From positions 682,001-746,000 of the forward strand of contig NZ_LT990039.1 of NCBI RefSeq assembly GCF_900312975.1: a stretch of 64,000 nt of DNA. Reading direction: 5' to 3'. Of this stretch, positions 7,337 through 16,650 are shown one piece after another; position 1 is the stretch's first letter, and the number at the start of each line of letters is the position of its first letter. A program made the position numbers and the translations under genes. The stretch comes from Massilistercora timonensis (lineage in GTDB: Bacteria > Bacillota > Clostridia > Lachnospirales > Lachnospiraceae). The notes beneath the pieces are model-generated. The model ran no database searches and was not told the DNA's origin. It saw only the letters and a list, made by a program, of their open reading frames with translations.

Positions 7337-8692
7337 TTATTCAAAGGGCAGCTCTGTATTTTCATCTATATTTATAAAGCCGTCCCCGTCTTTTTTCGGA
7401 TGGATCCGTTTCCAGGAACGCTGAGTTCCAAGGCTTCCCGGGAACCGGTGTGTCCCGTGTTTTTCCCATCCGATAATCTCATTATCCATCAGGTCGCCAA
7501 TCTCTTTGGACTGCCATTTCGGCACCATCCCTTCATGGCGGAACACTTCCTGATAAATGATGGTAGAACATACATAGTCTTCCTCATACCGGTCCAGGAA
7601 CGCCTGGATCATGCCCGTCTGGGTATCTTCCGGCATAAACTCTTTCTGGAGTGCTTTCACATAATCTTCCATATCCGGCGAGAATGTGAGAGAAAAATCT
7701 CCGCTTCGATAGATCTCCATAGCTTCCGCCCATGCCTGCAGGATGTATTCCCTGGACTCTTTCTCATTACTGTAAATGGTCGTTTCCGCTTTTTCCGGGC
7801 ATACTCTGACCGGTCCGAACCGGCGGTTTCCTGTCCTGTCAAAGGGCAGGAATGCAAGATCATTGGAAGTTCCGCAGAATACACACTGCCGGTACCGGTC
7901 TTCTGCCCGCCTCTCATAAGGGATCCGGTAGGTATCCTTCTGTCTGCTCAGGAATGATTTTGTTTCCTCAATACTCCTGGCATTGGCCACCGCATTCATT
8001 TCTGACATTTCTATAATCCAGTGTCCCTGCAGATATTCATAAACCTTCTTATCATCCAGCCGTTTCACATCATCGGTAAACCACTCATCCCGGATCGCCA
8101 GATATTTGAAAAATGTAGATTTCCCGGTTCCCTGTCCACCTACCAGACAGAGCATGATATCATATTTCTTCCCCGGGTCATACAGACGGCTGATGGACGC
8201 AAGCATATGCATTTTCATGATCTCACCGGAATACTCCGGATCAGACGCCCCGAAGAAATGGGTAAGCATGTTGCGGATCCTCGGCGTTCCGTCCCAGATC
8301 AGGCTTTCCAGCAGATCAATAATGGGATGGAAGCTGTTATCGTTTGCCACAATATCCACCGCCTTGGCGATTACCCTGTCACTGGTCAGTCCGTAATTCT
8401 TTTCCAGATAAAGGGACAGATTGTTCATATCCGTATCCGTCATCTGGACGCCCCGGCGTTTCCATGGAACCTTTTTCATAATATCGATCTGGCAGGTCAT
8501 TTCATTTCTGCAAATTGCTCCCTGCAGATACGGATCATGTTCCAGCGCATATTTACAGTTTTGGATGGACTGACGGATCTTTCCTTTCTCTGTCACGTCC
8601 AGGTTCTCCTGTATCTCCCCCTGGGTCAGCATTTCATCCTCTGCAATACGCTCTAATTTCCGCATGGACTCCTCGCTGATATCGTTCCACAT
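7337..8692 (-). CDS. VirE/D5-type replicative helicase (virulence-associated E family)
   Basis: The ATPase of about 451 residues has a Walker A motif GGQGTGKSTFF near residue 190 and a Walker-B-like HWIIEMSEM. It ends with a C-terminal extension of the kind seen in phage and plasmid helicases of the VirE family. It probably unwinds DNA at the element's origin together with the CHC2 primase encoded just upstream. The ATG at 8692 overlaps the primase gene by about 59 nt, with GGAG 10 nt upstream, so the two are translationally linked. Iteron-like repeats lie immediately past its stop codon. Confidence 0.75.
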   Translation of the reverse strand: MWNDISEESMRKLERIAEDEMLTQGEIQENLDVTEKGKIRQSIQNCKYALEHDPYLQGAICRNEMTCQIDIMKKVPWKRRGVQMTDTDMNNLSLYLEKNYGLTSDRVIAKAVDIVANDNSFHPIIDLLESLIWDGTPRIRNMLTHFFGASDPEYSGEIMKMHMLASISRLYDPGKKYDIMLCLVGGQGTGKSTFFKYLAIRDEWFTDDVKRLDDKKVYEYLQGHWIIEMSEMNAVANARSIEETKSFLSRQKDTYRIPYERRAEDRYRQCVFCGTSNDLAFLPFDRTGNRRFGPVRVCPEKAETTIYSNEKESREYILQAWAEAMEIYRSGDFSLTFSPDMEDYVKALQKEFMPEDTQTGMIQAFLDRYEEDYVCSTIIYQEVFRHEGMVPKWQSKEIGDLMDNEIIGWEKHGTHRFPGSLGTQRSWKRIHPKKDGDGFINIDENTELPFE

Positions 8693-9257
8693 GCTGCTCA
8701 ATCTCCGCCACCTCCTTCCGCTTACAGATAAAGAATTCTGCAATTTCTTCTCCGCTTCCAGTCAGAAGAATATCCAGATAATCATTGATCTTCCTCTCAT
8801 TGTCCAGCGCCTCCAGGAATTGTTCCTGCTCAAAGGCGTCCGGTTCCGATCCATAGAACCGTTTCCAGAACCGGATCCATGACAGATAATCAATCAGAAT
8901 TTTTACCGCATGCCGGTGCCAGTCTGTCATCTTCTCTTTGACAGAAACCGGATTCCTGTTTCTGTATTTTTTTCGTCTTTCCCAACGTTTCTCTGCTGTC
9001 AACGGCAGCTGAAAATCTGCGATCAGTTTGCTGGCCGCTTCGTAAGGCGACAGACCAAACAGCCCTGCAGTCAACCCGATCACATCTCCTTTTGCTCCGC
9101 AGGCAAAACAGTAATAATTAGTATCAATTTTCATGCTGGGATGATGATCGTCATGAAACGGACAGCATGCCATCTGGTTCCTGCCGACCCGGATCCCGTA
9201 CTGCTCCGCCGCCTGCTTTGCGGTAACGTATGATTTTACTTCCTGAAATATATTCAC
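8634..9257 (-). CDS. CHC2 zinc-finger DNA primase-like protein
   Basis: The N-terminal zinc ribbon has the CHC2 pattern CPFHDDHHPS followed by YYCFACGAKGD (residues about 32-60), as in DnaG. The rest (to residue 207) is helical and lacks an obvious TOPRIM domain, so it is a short primase-like protein typical of mobile elements. It is first in a minus-strand replication operon with the VirE-type helicase. An equivalent N-terminal domain occurs at 36066-39287 in the ICE. Confidence 0.8.
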   Translation of the reverse strand: MNIFQEVKSYVTAKQAAEQYGIRVGRNQMACCPFHDDHHPSMKIDTNYYCFACGAKGDVIGLTAGLFGLSPYEAASKLIADFQLPLTAEKRWERRKKYRNRNPVSVKEKMTDWHRHAVKILIDYLSWIRFWKRFYGSEPDAFEQEQFLEALDNERKINDYLDILLTGSGEEIAEFFICKRKEVAEIEQHVERYQRGVHAEIRAYCRG

Positions 9258-9366
9258 TTATAACCTCCTCTGCTGAAATTTTTCATTGTATCTCGCAGAG
9301 GTATTTGCTATACTTGAGTTGCGAAGTCAGAGTGTAGCAATACCTCTGGAGAATTTGCCCGTGCGA

Positions 9367-9615
9367 TCATGCATGGGCTTTTTCTTTTGTCACATCCCGG
9401 AAGTATCCGGTTTCTTCCCAGACTTTACGGTCCGGACAGTAATAACTGAATTCGCTTGCGTCTCCCACCTTCATGGCCACTCCAAACTTGACGACACCCT
9501 GCTGGATGGCAAGTCGGACGTAATGGGGATCTTTTCCCATTGCCTGGGCGATCTCTTTGATCGGAACATTTCTGCCTGTAAACGGCGGCAGCTCCACATA
9601 CATTTTCTTTTCCAT
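9367..9615 (-). CDS. Small DNA-binding protein, excisionase candidate
   Basis: The protein has 82 residues. A winged-helix-like segment contains VPIKEIAQAMGKDPHYVRLAIQ, followed by FSYYCPDRKVWEETGYFRD. The ATG at 9615 has AGGAGG 8 nt upstream. The gene lies close to a divergent Xre gene and the tyrosine integrase, as excisionases usually do. A role in directing excision or starting the replication operon is inferred. Confidence 0.6.
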   Translation of the reverse strand: MEKKMYVELPPFTGRNVPIKEIAQAMGKDPHYVRLAIQQGVVKFGVAMKVGDASEFSYYCPDRKVWEETGYFRDVTKEKAHA

Positions 9616-9706
9616 TCTCTTCACCTCCTCCCGGATTCCATACCCGTATTTTTAGTGCATTTTTCTTCTATTGTTTCCTTTCTTTATACATGAACCGCAC
9701 TATCAG

Positions 9707-9785
9707 TTCGTATTTTATTATACGCATTAAAATTTCGTGCGTCAAGATGTATTTCTAAAAATCCGCACTTGTAATTCGTATTTTA
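9707..9785. promoter_or_regulatory. Operator region with repeated TTCGTATTTTA
   Basis: The 11-mer TTCGTATTTTA occurs at 9707-9717 and 9775-9785, with related inverted TAAAAT-containing stretches between. The region separates the divergent excisionase-like gene and the Xre gene, so these are likely binding sites for the Xre protein. The minus and plus promoters cannot be separated with confidence. Confidence 0.4.
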
Positions 9786-9822
9786 ATGTGATAAGATGAA
9801 CAAAAGAGAGGTGAATTCAATC

Positions 9823-10413
9823 ATGAAACATGATACGAAACAGATCGGACTGAGAATCCGGACTGCCCGAAAGCAAAAAGGTATGAATCAGACGCAGCTG
9901 GCAGCCGCACTTGGCAAATCTCTCCGCACAATCCAGAAATACGAAAGCGGAGAGATTGAAGTGTCGCTCGCCATGATCAACGAGCTTGCCGGGGTACTGG
10001 ACACCACTTCTACTTATCTGACCGGCTATGACATGCAGGAGAAGCCGCTGACCAATATGGCAGACGTCATGCAGTTTCTCTTCCAGCTGGATCAGATCCG
10101 GGAGCTCGGCTTCCGGATTGATGTGAAGCGTCCGCCGGAACACGACCGCTGGGAGTGCTCCATTACCTTCAACGGCAAAGACCTGTCGTCCTCTGAAAAT
10201 GCAGATATGTGTTTATTCCTGGAAGAATTCAGGGAAAACAGAGAGGAATATGCTGCATATGGCCATTCTGCCAGTTCCTATCAGGACTGGAAAGACAAGA
10301 CACTTGCCTACTATGCAGCTGTCCCGTTGTCTGAAACGGAAACGGAAGAACTGACAGAGGAAGAGCGCATCAGCCGCCGGAACGCCTTTTTAAAGGAGCA
10401 GTTCAGATCATAA
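9823..10413 (+). CDS. Xre-family regulator with C-terminal extension
   Basis: The protein has 196 residues. The N-terminal Cro/C1-type HTH contains RIRTARKQKGMNQTQLAAAL and KSLRTIQKYESGEIE. A non-annotated C-terminal domain rich in acidic residues follows and may bind a ligand or partner. The ATG at 9823 is preferred over 9796 because AGAGAGG lies about 11 nt upstream. It is 29 bp upstream of the integrase gene and on the same strand, so it probably controls integrase and itself through the repeats at 9707-9785. Confidence 0.8.
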   Translation: MKHDTKQIGLRIRTARKQKGMNQTQLAAALGKSLRTIQKYESGEIEVSLAMINELAGVLDTTSTYLTGYDMQEKPLTNMADVMQFLFQLDQIRELGFRIDVKRPPEHDRWECSITFNGKDLSSSENADMCLFLEEFRENREEYAAYGHSASSYQDWKDKTLAYYAAVPLSETETEELTEEERISRRNAFLKEQFRS

Positions 10414-10442
10414 GTCCTTCAAAAGAAAGGAGCAATGACTGA

Positions 10443-11504
10443 ATGAAATTACCAAACGGCTACGGAAGTGTAGTGAAATTATCCGGAAAACGGAGAAAAC
10501 CATATATGGTCCGCAAGACAACGGGATACCGGATCGATCCCGTAAAAGAAAAGAAGATTGCAGAATATATTATCATCGGCTATGCCCGGACAAAATCCGA
10601 AGGGCTGGAGATGCTGGCTGATTATAATCATAATCCTTATGATACGAAAGCCGCAAAAATGACTTTTTCCGAGGTGTACGAAGAATGGTCAAAGAAGAAA
10701 TATCCGACCGTATCTGAAAGCAATGTAAAAGGATACACAGCCTCCTACAAGGCCTGTACCCTCCTTTACCACCGGGTTTTCAAAGACCTGAAACTGGCGG
10801 ATCTTCAGCAGGTGATCGATACCTGCGGCAAAAATTATCCGACACTGAAGAAAGTAAAGATCCTGTTTAACCAGCTGTACAGATTTGCCCTGAAGAATGA
10901 TATCTGCAACAAAGATTATTCCACCTACGTGGATATCGCGCAGTACAAAGACCGGAACCCGAACAAACACAGCAGGAACAAATTTCCCAGGGAAGAGATC
11001 GACAGGATCTGGACCATGCAGGATGATAAGTATTACCAGATTGTCCTCATGCTGCTCTATAACGGCACCCGGATTTCCGAATTCCTGTCCCTGAAAAAAG
11101 TAAATGTACACCTGGATGAGCAGTATTTTGATGTGATCGACAGCAAAACAGAAAACGGTATCCGGAAAGTGCCCATTGCCGACAAGCTGCTCCCGTTCTA
11201 CCGGAACTGGTACAACTCCTGCCCGGAATGTGAATATCTTCTCCATACAGAAGACGGAAAACCGTTCAAGTACCGCAACTACTTTGACAGTTACTGGACA
11301 CCCCTGATGGAGCAGATCGGTATCCAGCGGACACCGCACTGCACCCGCCACACCTGTATCTCCATGCTGTCCGAAGCCGGTGTGCAGGAAACGGTCATCA
11401 AGAAAATTGTGGGGCATTCCGGAGCCATGACACTGACTGAAAAGGTCTACACCCATCTGGATGTACGGATCCTGATTGACGCTATAAACAGGACTCTTGA
11501 GTAA
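10443..11504 (+). CDS. int: Tyrosine recombinase (integrase) of the mobilizable element
   Basis: The 353-residue integrase has the catalytic set in order: Arg in NGTRISEFL (about residue 210), HCTRHTC (box II His-x-x-Arg), GHSG, and the nucleophile Tyr in KVYTHLD near the C terminus. An N-terminal arm-binding region and a core-binding SAM-like domain precede the catalytic domain. It ends 9 bp before an att-like sequence, the usual arrangement. It is cotranscribed with the Xre gene upstream. Confidence 0.9.
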   Translation: MKLPNGYGSVVKLSGKRRKPYMVRKTTGYRIDPVKEKKIAEYIIIGYARTKSEGLEMLADYNHNPYDTKAAKMTFSEVYEEWSKKKYPTVSESNVKGYTASYKACTLLYHRVFKDLKLADLQQVIDTCGKNYPTLKKVKILFNQLYRFALKNDICNKDYSTYVDIAQYKDRNPNKHSRNKFPREEIDRIWTMQDDKYYQIVLMLLYNGTRISEFLSLKKVNVHLDEQYFDVIDSKTENGIRKVPIADKLLPFYRNWYNSCPECEYLLHTEDGKPFKYRNYFDSYWTPLMEQIGIQRTPHCTRHTCISMLSEAGVQETVIKKIVGHSGAMTLTEKVYTHLDVRILIDAINRTLE

Positions 11505-11512
11505 AGATATTT

Positions 11513-11534
11513 TTGTTGCAAACGTGTTACAAAC
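11513..11534 (+). repeat. att-like sequence, copy 3 (right end of mobilizable element)
   Basis: The sequence TTGTTGCAAACGTGTTACAA-AC lies 9 bp after the integrase stop codon and matches the left copy at 3785-3806 in 19 of 22 positions. It contains a partial palindrome (GTTGCAAAC/GTTACAAAC-like halves). Confidence 0.5.
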
Positions 11535-11593
11535 GCGCTGCTAATCCGGTGATTTTCACCCGGTTTTCCCCCGTTCCACCGCGTTTCCAGGGC

Positions 11594-11632
11594 GAAAAGA
11601 AAAACCCCGGAAACGTGATGTTTCCAGGGTTT
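11594..11632 (-). terminator. Terminator downstream of ICE recombinase genes
   Basis: The stem is AACCCCGGAAAC (11603-11614) with GTTTCCAGGGTT (11620-11631), followed on the minus strand by a T-rich tract (11604-11594). It would end leftward transcription from the recombinase at 11825. The remaining bases up to 11824 hold a diverged version of the 111-bp repeat core but no gene. Confidence 0.7.
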
Positions 11633-11824
11633 GCCTGCAATTTCAATAACTGTTCGGTTATCTCTTGGGTAATCCCGATTAACGCTTGCTGAACTGCGGA
11701 GCTCTACGAGCTGCCTTGAGACCGTATTTCAATCGTCTGAGCGATGATTTTCCTTGATATTCCGGGCTTTTTTGAGCCTCGGCCCCTCGGTTGTCCTATT
11801 CCTTAACCAAAAAACAGGCCACTT

Positions 11825-13036
11825 TTACGAGGGGACAGCTTGATGAAATGCAGAATTTACTACATCGAATAGCTGTTCTGGTTTATTATACTTTACTCTT
11901 GCATAGATGTCCATAGTTGTCTTGCTGTTCTCATGTCCGGCAAGGTACTGGACCGTCTTGGGGTCAACACCTGCATACAGAAGATTGGTGATGTAGGTAT
12001 GCCGCAGCAGGTGCGGTGTCACATCGAAGTCCAGGCTATACACAATGTTGGGATTGTTTTTCTGATGTCCTCCCAGACTCGGCTGAACAGTGTACTTGAT
12101 GCTCTGTCCGTTCACATACTTATAATAGGTACGCTCCTTGGTAGACCGAACAACGATGTACTGCCAGACACGTTTGAACTGCGAATATGACAAGGGCTGT
12201 CCCTCACTATCGGCAATCACATATTCCGATTTGGAGGCAGCCTTGGCTTCCCGCAGACAATTCACAAGGCATTTGGGAATGGGAATATCCCTTCTTGCTG
12301 CTTTCGTCTTAAGCGTTGTAGAGATAACCGGTCTGTTATGCTCTGATCGCCATGCGCGCCGCACAGAGATATATGGAGTGGGTGCATCGAGGAACACACA
12401 ATCCCATTGCAAGGCGAGAGCTTCTTCTCGGCGCAGACCGGCATATAAGCCGATCATGGTAAACAGATACGGCGGAAGTCCTTTGACGGTTTCCAGCAGC
12501 ACTTCCACCTGCTGGTCTGTCAGCGAATCTTTCTTTTGGGTCGGTTTCCCTCCTTTTGCCGAAATCCCCTCACACGGATTGTATTCCAGCAACTGGCTCC
12601 GCTCTGCCGAGTAAAAAATGCACTTGAGGAGCATATTCACCGTATTGTGCAGGCTCTCGGACTTATTGGACAATGGGATCAGCGCCAGACGAATATCATC
12701 CGCTGTTACTTCCTCCATATACATATCTCCCAAAGGCTTGATAATGTAGTTCTTCATATTGGAGGCGTAGCCCTTCAGTGTAGCCGGCGACACTTTTGCG
12801 GATTGCATCAACAGCCACTTCTCACAATACTCGGCCACAGTAGGATGCTCCCGGTGGAAGATGATCTCCGCTACCTGGCGTCTCGCCTCCTGCTCTTTAT
12901 CGTACAGTTCCTCGCAGGTAGTCCCATACAAGCTCACCTGCTTGCCGTCTGCGTCCAGAATCCGGGTTCTGTAATACAGGACACCCTTTCGTGTGACGGT
13001 TCCATATTGAGGTATGTTTTTTTTCTTCTTTGCCAT
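11825..13036 (-). CDS. int: Tyrosine recombinase A of the ICE
   Basis: The 403-residue integrase has an N-terminal AP2-like arm-binding domain (PQYGTVTRKGVLYYRTR), a SAM-like core-binding domain, and catalytic residues GLRREEAL (Arg), HLLRHTY (box II), GHENSKTT and the Tyr of MDIYARV. The ATG at 13036 has GGAAATTAATT upstream; an in-frame ATG at 13096 has no site. It is a close paralogue of the recombinase immediately upstream (13182). The order suggests the ICE end lies just to the left. Confidence 0.9.
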   Translation of the reverse strand: MAKKKKNIPQYGTVTRKGVLYYRTRILDADGKQVSLYGTTCEELYDKEQEARRQVAEIIFHREHPTVAEYCEKWLLMQSAKVSPATLKGYASNMKNYIIKPLGDMYMEEVTADDIRLALIPLSNKSESLHNTVNMLLKCIFYSAERSQLLEYNPCEGISAKGGKPTQKKDSLTDQQVEVLLETVKGLPPYLFTMIGLYAGLRREEALALQWDCVFLDAPTPYISVRRAWRSEHNRPVISTTLKTKAARRDIPIPKCLVNCLREAKAASKSEYVIADSEGQPLSYSQFKRVWQYIVVRSTKERTYYKYVNGQSIKYTVQPSLGGHQKNNPNIVYSLDFDVTPHLLRHTYITNLLYAGVDPKTVQYLAGHENSKTTMDIYARVKYNKPEQLFDVVNSAFHQAVPS

Positions 13037-13181
13037 AATTAATTTCCTTTCTCGCGTGGTGATGTATCTACACCTCCTTTTTATCAGAGATTTCAAATTG
13101 AATCAAAGATACGGCCAAGGAAAAACTAAGAGCGAGACATCCTTGTCTCGCTCTTACTTCATTTTCTGAATTGTTCGGAAC

Positions 13182-14393
13182 TTACACAGCGTCCCATAAG
13201 TCAAAGGCACAGCCCATTGCTTTGACAAGATCATCCGGCCTGTTGTATTTGACCTTTGCGTAAATGTCCATCGTGATTTTGCTGCTTTCATGGCCCGCCA
13301 AATATTGTACCGTTTTGGGGTCCACCGAAGAATGAATCAGATTGGTGATGTAGGTGTGCCGCAGCTGATGCGGTGTCACTTCAAAATCCAGGCTATATAC
13401 CACATGGCCGTTATTCCTGGCTTTTTCTCCAAGTTTCGGGTAAAGCATATATTTTACATACTTTCCGTCCACAAGTTTTCTGGCCATTCTCGGCTTTGCA
13501 GTCCGCGTCACAATATACTGCCACAGCCGCTTAAACTGTGTATAGGATAGCGGATCACCGTCCCGATTGGCAATCACATAATCCGAAGTGGATTTTTTCT
13601 TTGCATCTTTCAGACATTCAACCAGACAGACCGGGAGAGGAATGTTTCTTTGTGCCGCTTTGGTCTTTAGCTCGGTAAGAATGACCGGCCTGTTATGTTC
13701 TGTGTGCCATGCCCGCCGTACCGTTAAGTACGGAGCCTCTGCATCCAGATACACAGAATCCCATTGCAGCGCCAGGATTTCTTCCCGGCGCAGACCGGCA
13801 TATAAACCGATCATCACAAATACATAGGGCGGCAAATCCCGGATCGTGTCCAAAAGCCGCTCAACCTGTTCATCCGTCAATGCCTGTCTTTCTTCCTGGG
13901 GAACTCCTCCCTTTGCATCCAGGTATATGGTCGGGTCCTCGTCAATCACATGGCTCTCCTTGGCCGCCCGGAAAATGGACTTGCAGAGAATCACCACAGA
14001 CTTATAAACCGAAGCCGACTTCTTGGAAACAGGTACGAGGGCAAGTTGGATGTCATCCAGGGATACATCAGCCATTCTCTTGTCTCCCAGCCCTCCAATA
14101 ATGTGCCGCCGCACCTTAGAGGTATAATCTGTCAAGGTGGTGGCCCGAACATGGACGGACTGCATCAGCAGCCACTTCTCACAGTACTCAGCAACCGTAG
14201 GCGATCTTCGACGAAACGTAGTACTGTCAATCTGCTCTAACGCCTCCAGTTCCTTGTCATAAAGCTTTTCGGGCGTCTTTGCATAAAGCGCCACTCTGTT
14301 TCCATCCGAATCTTCGACTCTGGTTCTATAATATTCAATGCCGTTAAGCACGACCGTACCATATTGAGGAATTGCCCTTTTTCTTTTTGCCAA
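13182..14393 (-). CDS. int: Tyrosine recombinase B of the ICE (tandem paralogue)
   Basis: The 403-residue paralogue of recombinase A is collinear over its whole length, with GLRREEIL, HQLRHTY, GHESSKIT and MDIYAKV catalytic motifs intact. The start is taken as TTG at 14393: it aligns with the ATG of recombinase A (both products begin MAK-basic-IPQYGTV) and has AGGAGG 8 nt upstream, whereas the GTG at 14402 overlaps the binding site. Both genes look functional. A pair could act as a heteromeric recombination machine or be the result of duplication. Confidence 0.9.
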   Translation of the reverse strand: MAKRKRAIPQYGTVVLNGIEYYRTRVEDSDGNRVALYAKTPEKLYDKELEALEQIDSTTFRRRSPTVAEYCEKWLLMQSVHVRATTLTDYTSKVRRHIIGGLGDKRMADVSLDDIQLALVPVSKKSASVYKSVVILCKSIFRAAKESHVIDEDPTIYLDAKGGVPQEERQALTDEQVERLLDTIRDLPPYVFVMIGLYAGLRREEILALQWDSVYLDAEAPYLTVRRAWHTEHNRPVILTELKTKAAQRNIPLPVCLVECLKDAKKKSTSDYVIANRDGDPLSYTQFKRLWQYIVTRTAKPRMARKLVDGKYVKYMLYPKLGEKARNNGHVVYSLDFEVTPHQLRHTYITNLIHSSVDPKTVQYLAGHESSKITMDIYAKVKYNRPDDLVKAMGCAFDLWDAV

Positions 14394-14477
14394 TTCCGTC
14401 ACCTCCTAAGAATAATGTCCAGCGCTGTACCTTTGTTTTATCAGACATATTAGGTTCCAGCAAGGATACGGAACAGC

Positions 14478-14708
14478 TCAAGCTCGGACACTTCGCAGCT
14501 TGCGGTATGTAGCGCTTTTTTCCACTGGCTTTGCACGATGGGTGCATTTTGCGATATACTCCTGAAGGCCAGCATCTGTAAAGTACACGCAACCATTTTG
14601 CACATACTGAACATAGGAAATTAGCCCACTGTTTCGAGCTGCATCCAAAGTGGCAATGCTAATCCCCAGTAATTTGGCAGCCTCTTTCCGCGAAATCAAT
14701 TTTTCCAT
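14478..14708 (-). CDS. xis: Excisionase-like MerR-type HTH protein
   Basis: The 76-residue protein has an N-terminal winged helix LISRKEAAKLLGISIATLDAARNSGL, as in Tn916-type excisionases. A GGGGG site precedes the ATG. It is directly upstream of the recombinase pair and on the same strand. Excisionases bend the att DNA so that integrase excises the element; here this function is inferred from position and fold. Confidence 0.75.
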   Translation of the reverse strand: MEKLISRKEAAKLLGISIATLDAARNSGLISYVQYVQNGCVYFTDAGLQEYIAKCTHRAKPVEKSATYRKLRSVRA

Positions 14709-15184
14709 AGGTGGTCCCCCTTTCTGTCAAAGATGTGGTTGTTGCTTTCAAAATCACATGAATGCGCTGGCAACCGAAGCTGCCAGCGCATGGTATCTGA
14801 CTTTGAAAAATTTACTCGCCACATTTGCCACGCACCCCTGGCGATGGGGACATTCCGGTCTCCGCTGGCGCGGCTGTCATAACTCCACAGCGTCGTTTTA
14901 CTCGTGCGCCGCAGAGTTCCCCCCAAGTCTTTAGGAGGCCGTGAGGAAGTATCTTTAACCCCTATGCAGTCATCGCGCCCTGAAATGCCACTTTCGGGTA
15001 TCAGGCTGACGTGGATCGCTCGGAACAGTCCTATTCATCACCTCCTGGGGCTGTCCATCTTCGCGGCGTGCCTGATTCGCTCGTACATAGGTTATGTACC
15101 GGAAATGCCGTCTATGAAATTGTCAAGCTCCACATTGGGAGAATGTTCTTCCCTCAATGGGTAGGCACTGATACGCTTCATTTG
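14709..15184. other. Intergenic region without a convincing gene
   Basis: The 476-bp region lies between the excisionase-like gene and the sigma-like gene. Short frames exist on both strands but have no ribosome binding site or recognisable product. It contains a perfect 11-bp inverted repeat, ATGCGCTGGCA (14762-14772) and TGCCAGCGCAT (14781-14791), without a T run, so it may be a protein-binding or RNA structure controlling the excisionase-recombinase operon. Confidence 0.4.
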
Positions 15185-15655
15185 TTAAGTGTTATTCAAA
15201 AATTTTTTTATTTTTTTAAATCTTTGTGCAACAGCACTTCTGGAACAATGCCAAAGACGTGCTACATCAATTTGACGATAACCATCCACAAAAAGTAATG
15301 TCAATAGCTCCAAATCTTTCTTCGACAGCTTCTTCAATCTCAACAGTAGTTGTTCGTTTTCCACCGAAGCCAACCATCCATATCGCGTTTGATCAATCTT
15401 ATCAACATCCCATTGATAAGATAACGATGCAAACTTTCGGAACAGCTGTGATTGACCACATACTTCATCATATTGTTCACAAGGTATTGGTTGCGTATGG
15501 TTTTGAAAAACCCTTTGACTGCAAAACCATGCCCAGTCATATTCTTTCATGGCAGCAATCTGTTCTTCGCTCATCCCTGCATCACAATACTCAACTTCTA
15601 AACGCTTCCATCTACTATCAAACTTCTTTTTCTCATATCCATAATTAAATCCCAT
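15185..15655 (-). CDS. Sigma-70 region 4-like regulator
   Basis: The protein has 156 residues. The C-terminal HTH contains KKLSKKDLELLTLLFVDGYR and QIDVARLWHCSRSAVAQRF, the pattern of sigma region 4 with an AxxxxxSxxxVxxR-type recognition helix. The N-terminal half is specific to ICE regulators. AGGAGG precedes the ATG. Proteins of this type regulate recombination genes in Tn916-like and Tn1549-like elements. It may drive the excisionase-recombinase genes downstream. Confidence 0.7.
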   Translation of the reverse strand: MGFNYGYEKKKFDSRWKRLEVEYCDAGMSEEQIAAMKEYDWAWFCSQRVFQNHTQPIPCEQYDEVCGQSQLFRKFASLSYQWDVDKIDQTRYGWLASVENEQLLLRLKKLSKKDLELLTLLFVDGYRQIDVARLWHCSRSAVAQRFKKIKKFLNNT

Positions 15656-15756
15656 TATTAACCTCCTGTAGATTCAATTTGCAAAATTCACCATGCAAAC
15701 TAAAATCAGGAGGAGATCGACAACGAGAATCTCTGGGTTGTTTTCCATCCCCAGAA

Positions 15757-15797
15757 ACAAAAATGCCAGCTGATCTTAAGGACCAACTGGCATTTTT
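15757..15797 (-). terminator. Terminator of the bcr operon
   Basis: The stem AAAAATGCCAG (15759-15769) and CTGGCATTTTT (15787-15797) ends leftward transcription just past the bcrD stop codon. The flanking A/T runs make it usable in both directions. Confidence 0.8.
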
Positions 15798-15822
15798 ATT
15801 CGCGCACAAAGAAAACGCATTA

Positions 15823-16650
15823 TTAAGATTTTATAAGTACAACAAGTATACCAAGCACAATTCGATACCAACCAAACACCTTAAAATCATGTTTTTTGAT
15901 AAAGTTCATTAGGAATTTAATTACTAAGACAGATACCGCAAATGCCACAGCCATACCGAGAACAAGAGCGAGCAGTTCTGCACTTGTAAATTCAAACCCG
16001 AATTTTAACAGCTTAAAAGCACTTGCTCCAAGCATAGTAGGTACTGCGAGGAAAAAAGTAAACTCTGCTGCTGCCACTCGTGAAACTCCTATGAGTAAAG
16101 CACCTATAATCGTTGCTCCCGACCGTGATGTGCCGGGTATAAGTGATAACACTTGAAATGCCCCTATCAAGATTGCTGTTTTATAGCTGATGTCAGAAAG
16201 TGCCATAGTAGTAGGAGTACGCTTTTTATTCCAATTTTCTATGAGAATGAATAACAAACCATAAAAGATTAACATGATTGAAATCACAATGGGGGTTTGG
16301 AGGTAAGCATCCAAATAATCATCAAATAGAATCCCCATAATAGCTGACGGTACACAAGCTACCGCAACCTTGAACCACAACGAGAAAGTATCCTTTTTAA
16401 CAATTGACTGTGCTTTGTTCTTAAATTGAAAGGGAAACATCTTGTTCCAAAACATTACAACCACTGCGAGTATAGCTCCAAGTTGAATAACAACAAAAAA
16501 CATTTCTTTAAATGCTTCGCTCATATTAAGTGTGATAAATTCGTCCACAAGAATCATATGTCCTGTGCTGCTGATAGGTAGCCACTCAGTAATACCCTCA
16601 ACAATTCCAAGAAAAATAACTTTTAAAATTTCTATAAAATCAAGTACCAT
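15823..16650 (-). CDS. bcrD: Undecaprenyl-diphosphatase, BcrD/UppP type (bacitracin resistance)
   Basis: The 275-residue polytopic membrane enzyme dephosphorylates undecaprenyl diphosphate, the target of bacitracin. UppP motifs are visible: [15 protein letters not shown] near residue 20 and the PGTSRSG motif near residue 170, with seven or eight hydrophobic segments. Its ATG overlaps the bcrB stop codon (TAATG) and AGGAGG lies inside the end of bcrB. The ABC transporter genes and BcrR-type regulator upstream identify the bcrRABD arrangement known from Enterococcus faecalis and Clostridium perfringens. The module is more AT-rich than the ICE backbone. Confidence 0.88.
   Translation of the reverse strand: MVLDFIEILKVIFLGIVEGITEWLPISSTGHMILVDEFITLNMSEAFKEMFFVVIQLGAILAVVVMFWNKMFPFQFKNKAQSIVKKDTFSLWFKVAVACVPSAIMGILFDDYLDAYLQTPIVISIMLIFYGLLFILIENWNKKRTPTTMALSDISYKTAILIGAFQVLSLIPGTSRSGATIIGALLIGVSRVAAAEFTFFLAVPTMLGASAFKLLKFGFEFTSAELLALVLGMAVAFAVSVLVIKFLMNFIKKHDFKVFGWYRIVLGILVVLIKS

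Larger units (their letters stand above)
3785..11534. mobile_element. Integrative mobilizable element of about 7.7 kb
   Basis: The boundaries are the att-like sequences at 3785-3806 and 11513-11534 (19 of 22 positions shared). Inside are a tyrosine integrase at the right end with an excisionase-like gene and a Xre regulator, a relaxase with an oriT-like palindrome, an iteron-like cluster, a CHC2 primase and a VirE-type helicase. No type IV secretion genes are present, so it would depend on a helper such as the adjacent ICE. Replication genes suggest copying of the excised circle. The exact crossover is uncertain because the two att copies are imperfect. Confidence 0.6.

Noticed and set aside
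14762..14791. Inverted repeat as a rho-independent terminator
   Set aside because: No T run follows on either strand.
14696..14926. 76-codon minus-strand frame upstream of the excisionase gene
   Set aside because: No ribosome binding site, irregular composition, and it overlaps a palindrome; better read as control DNA.
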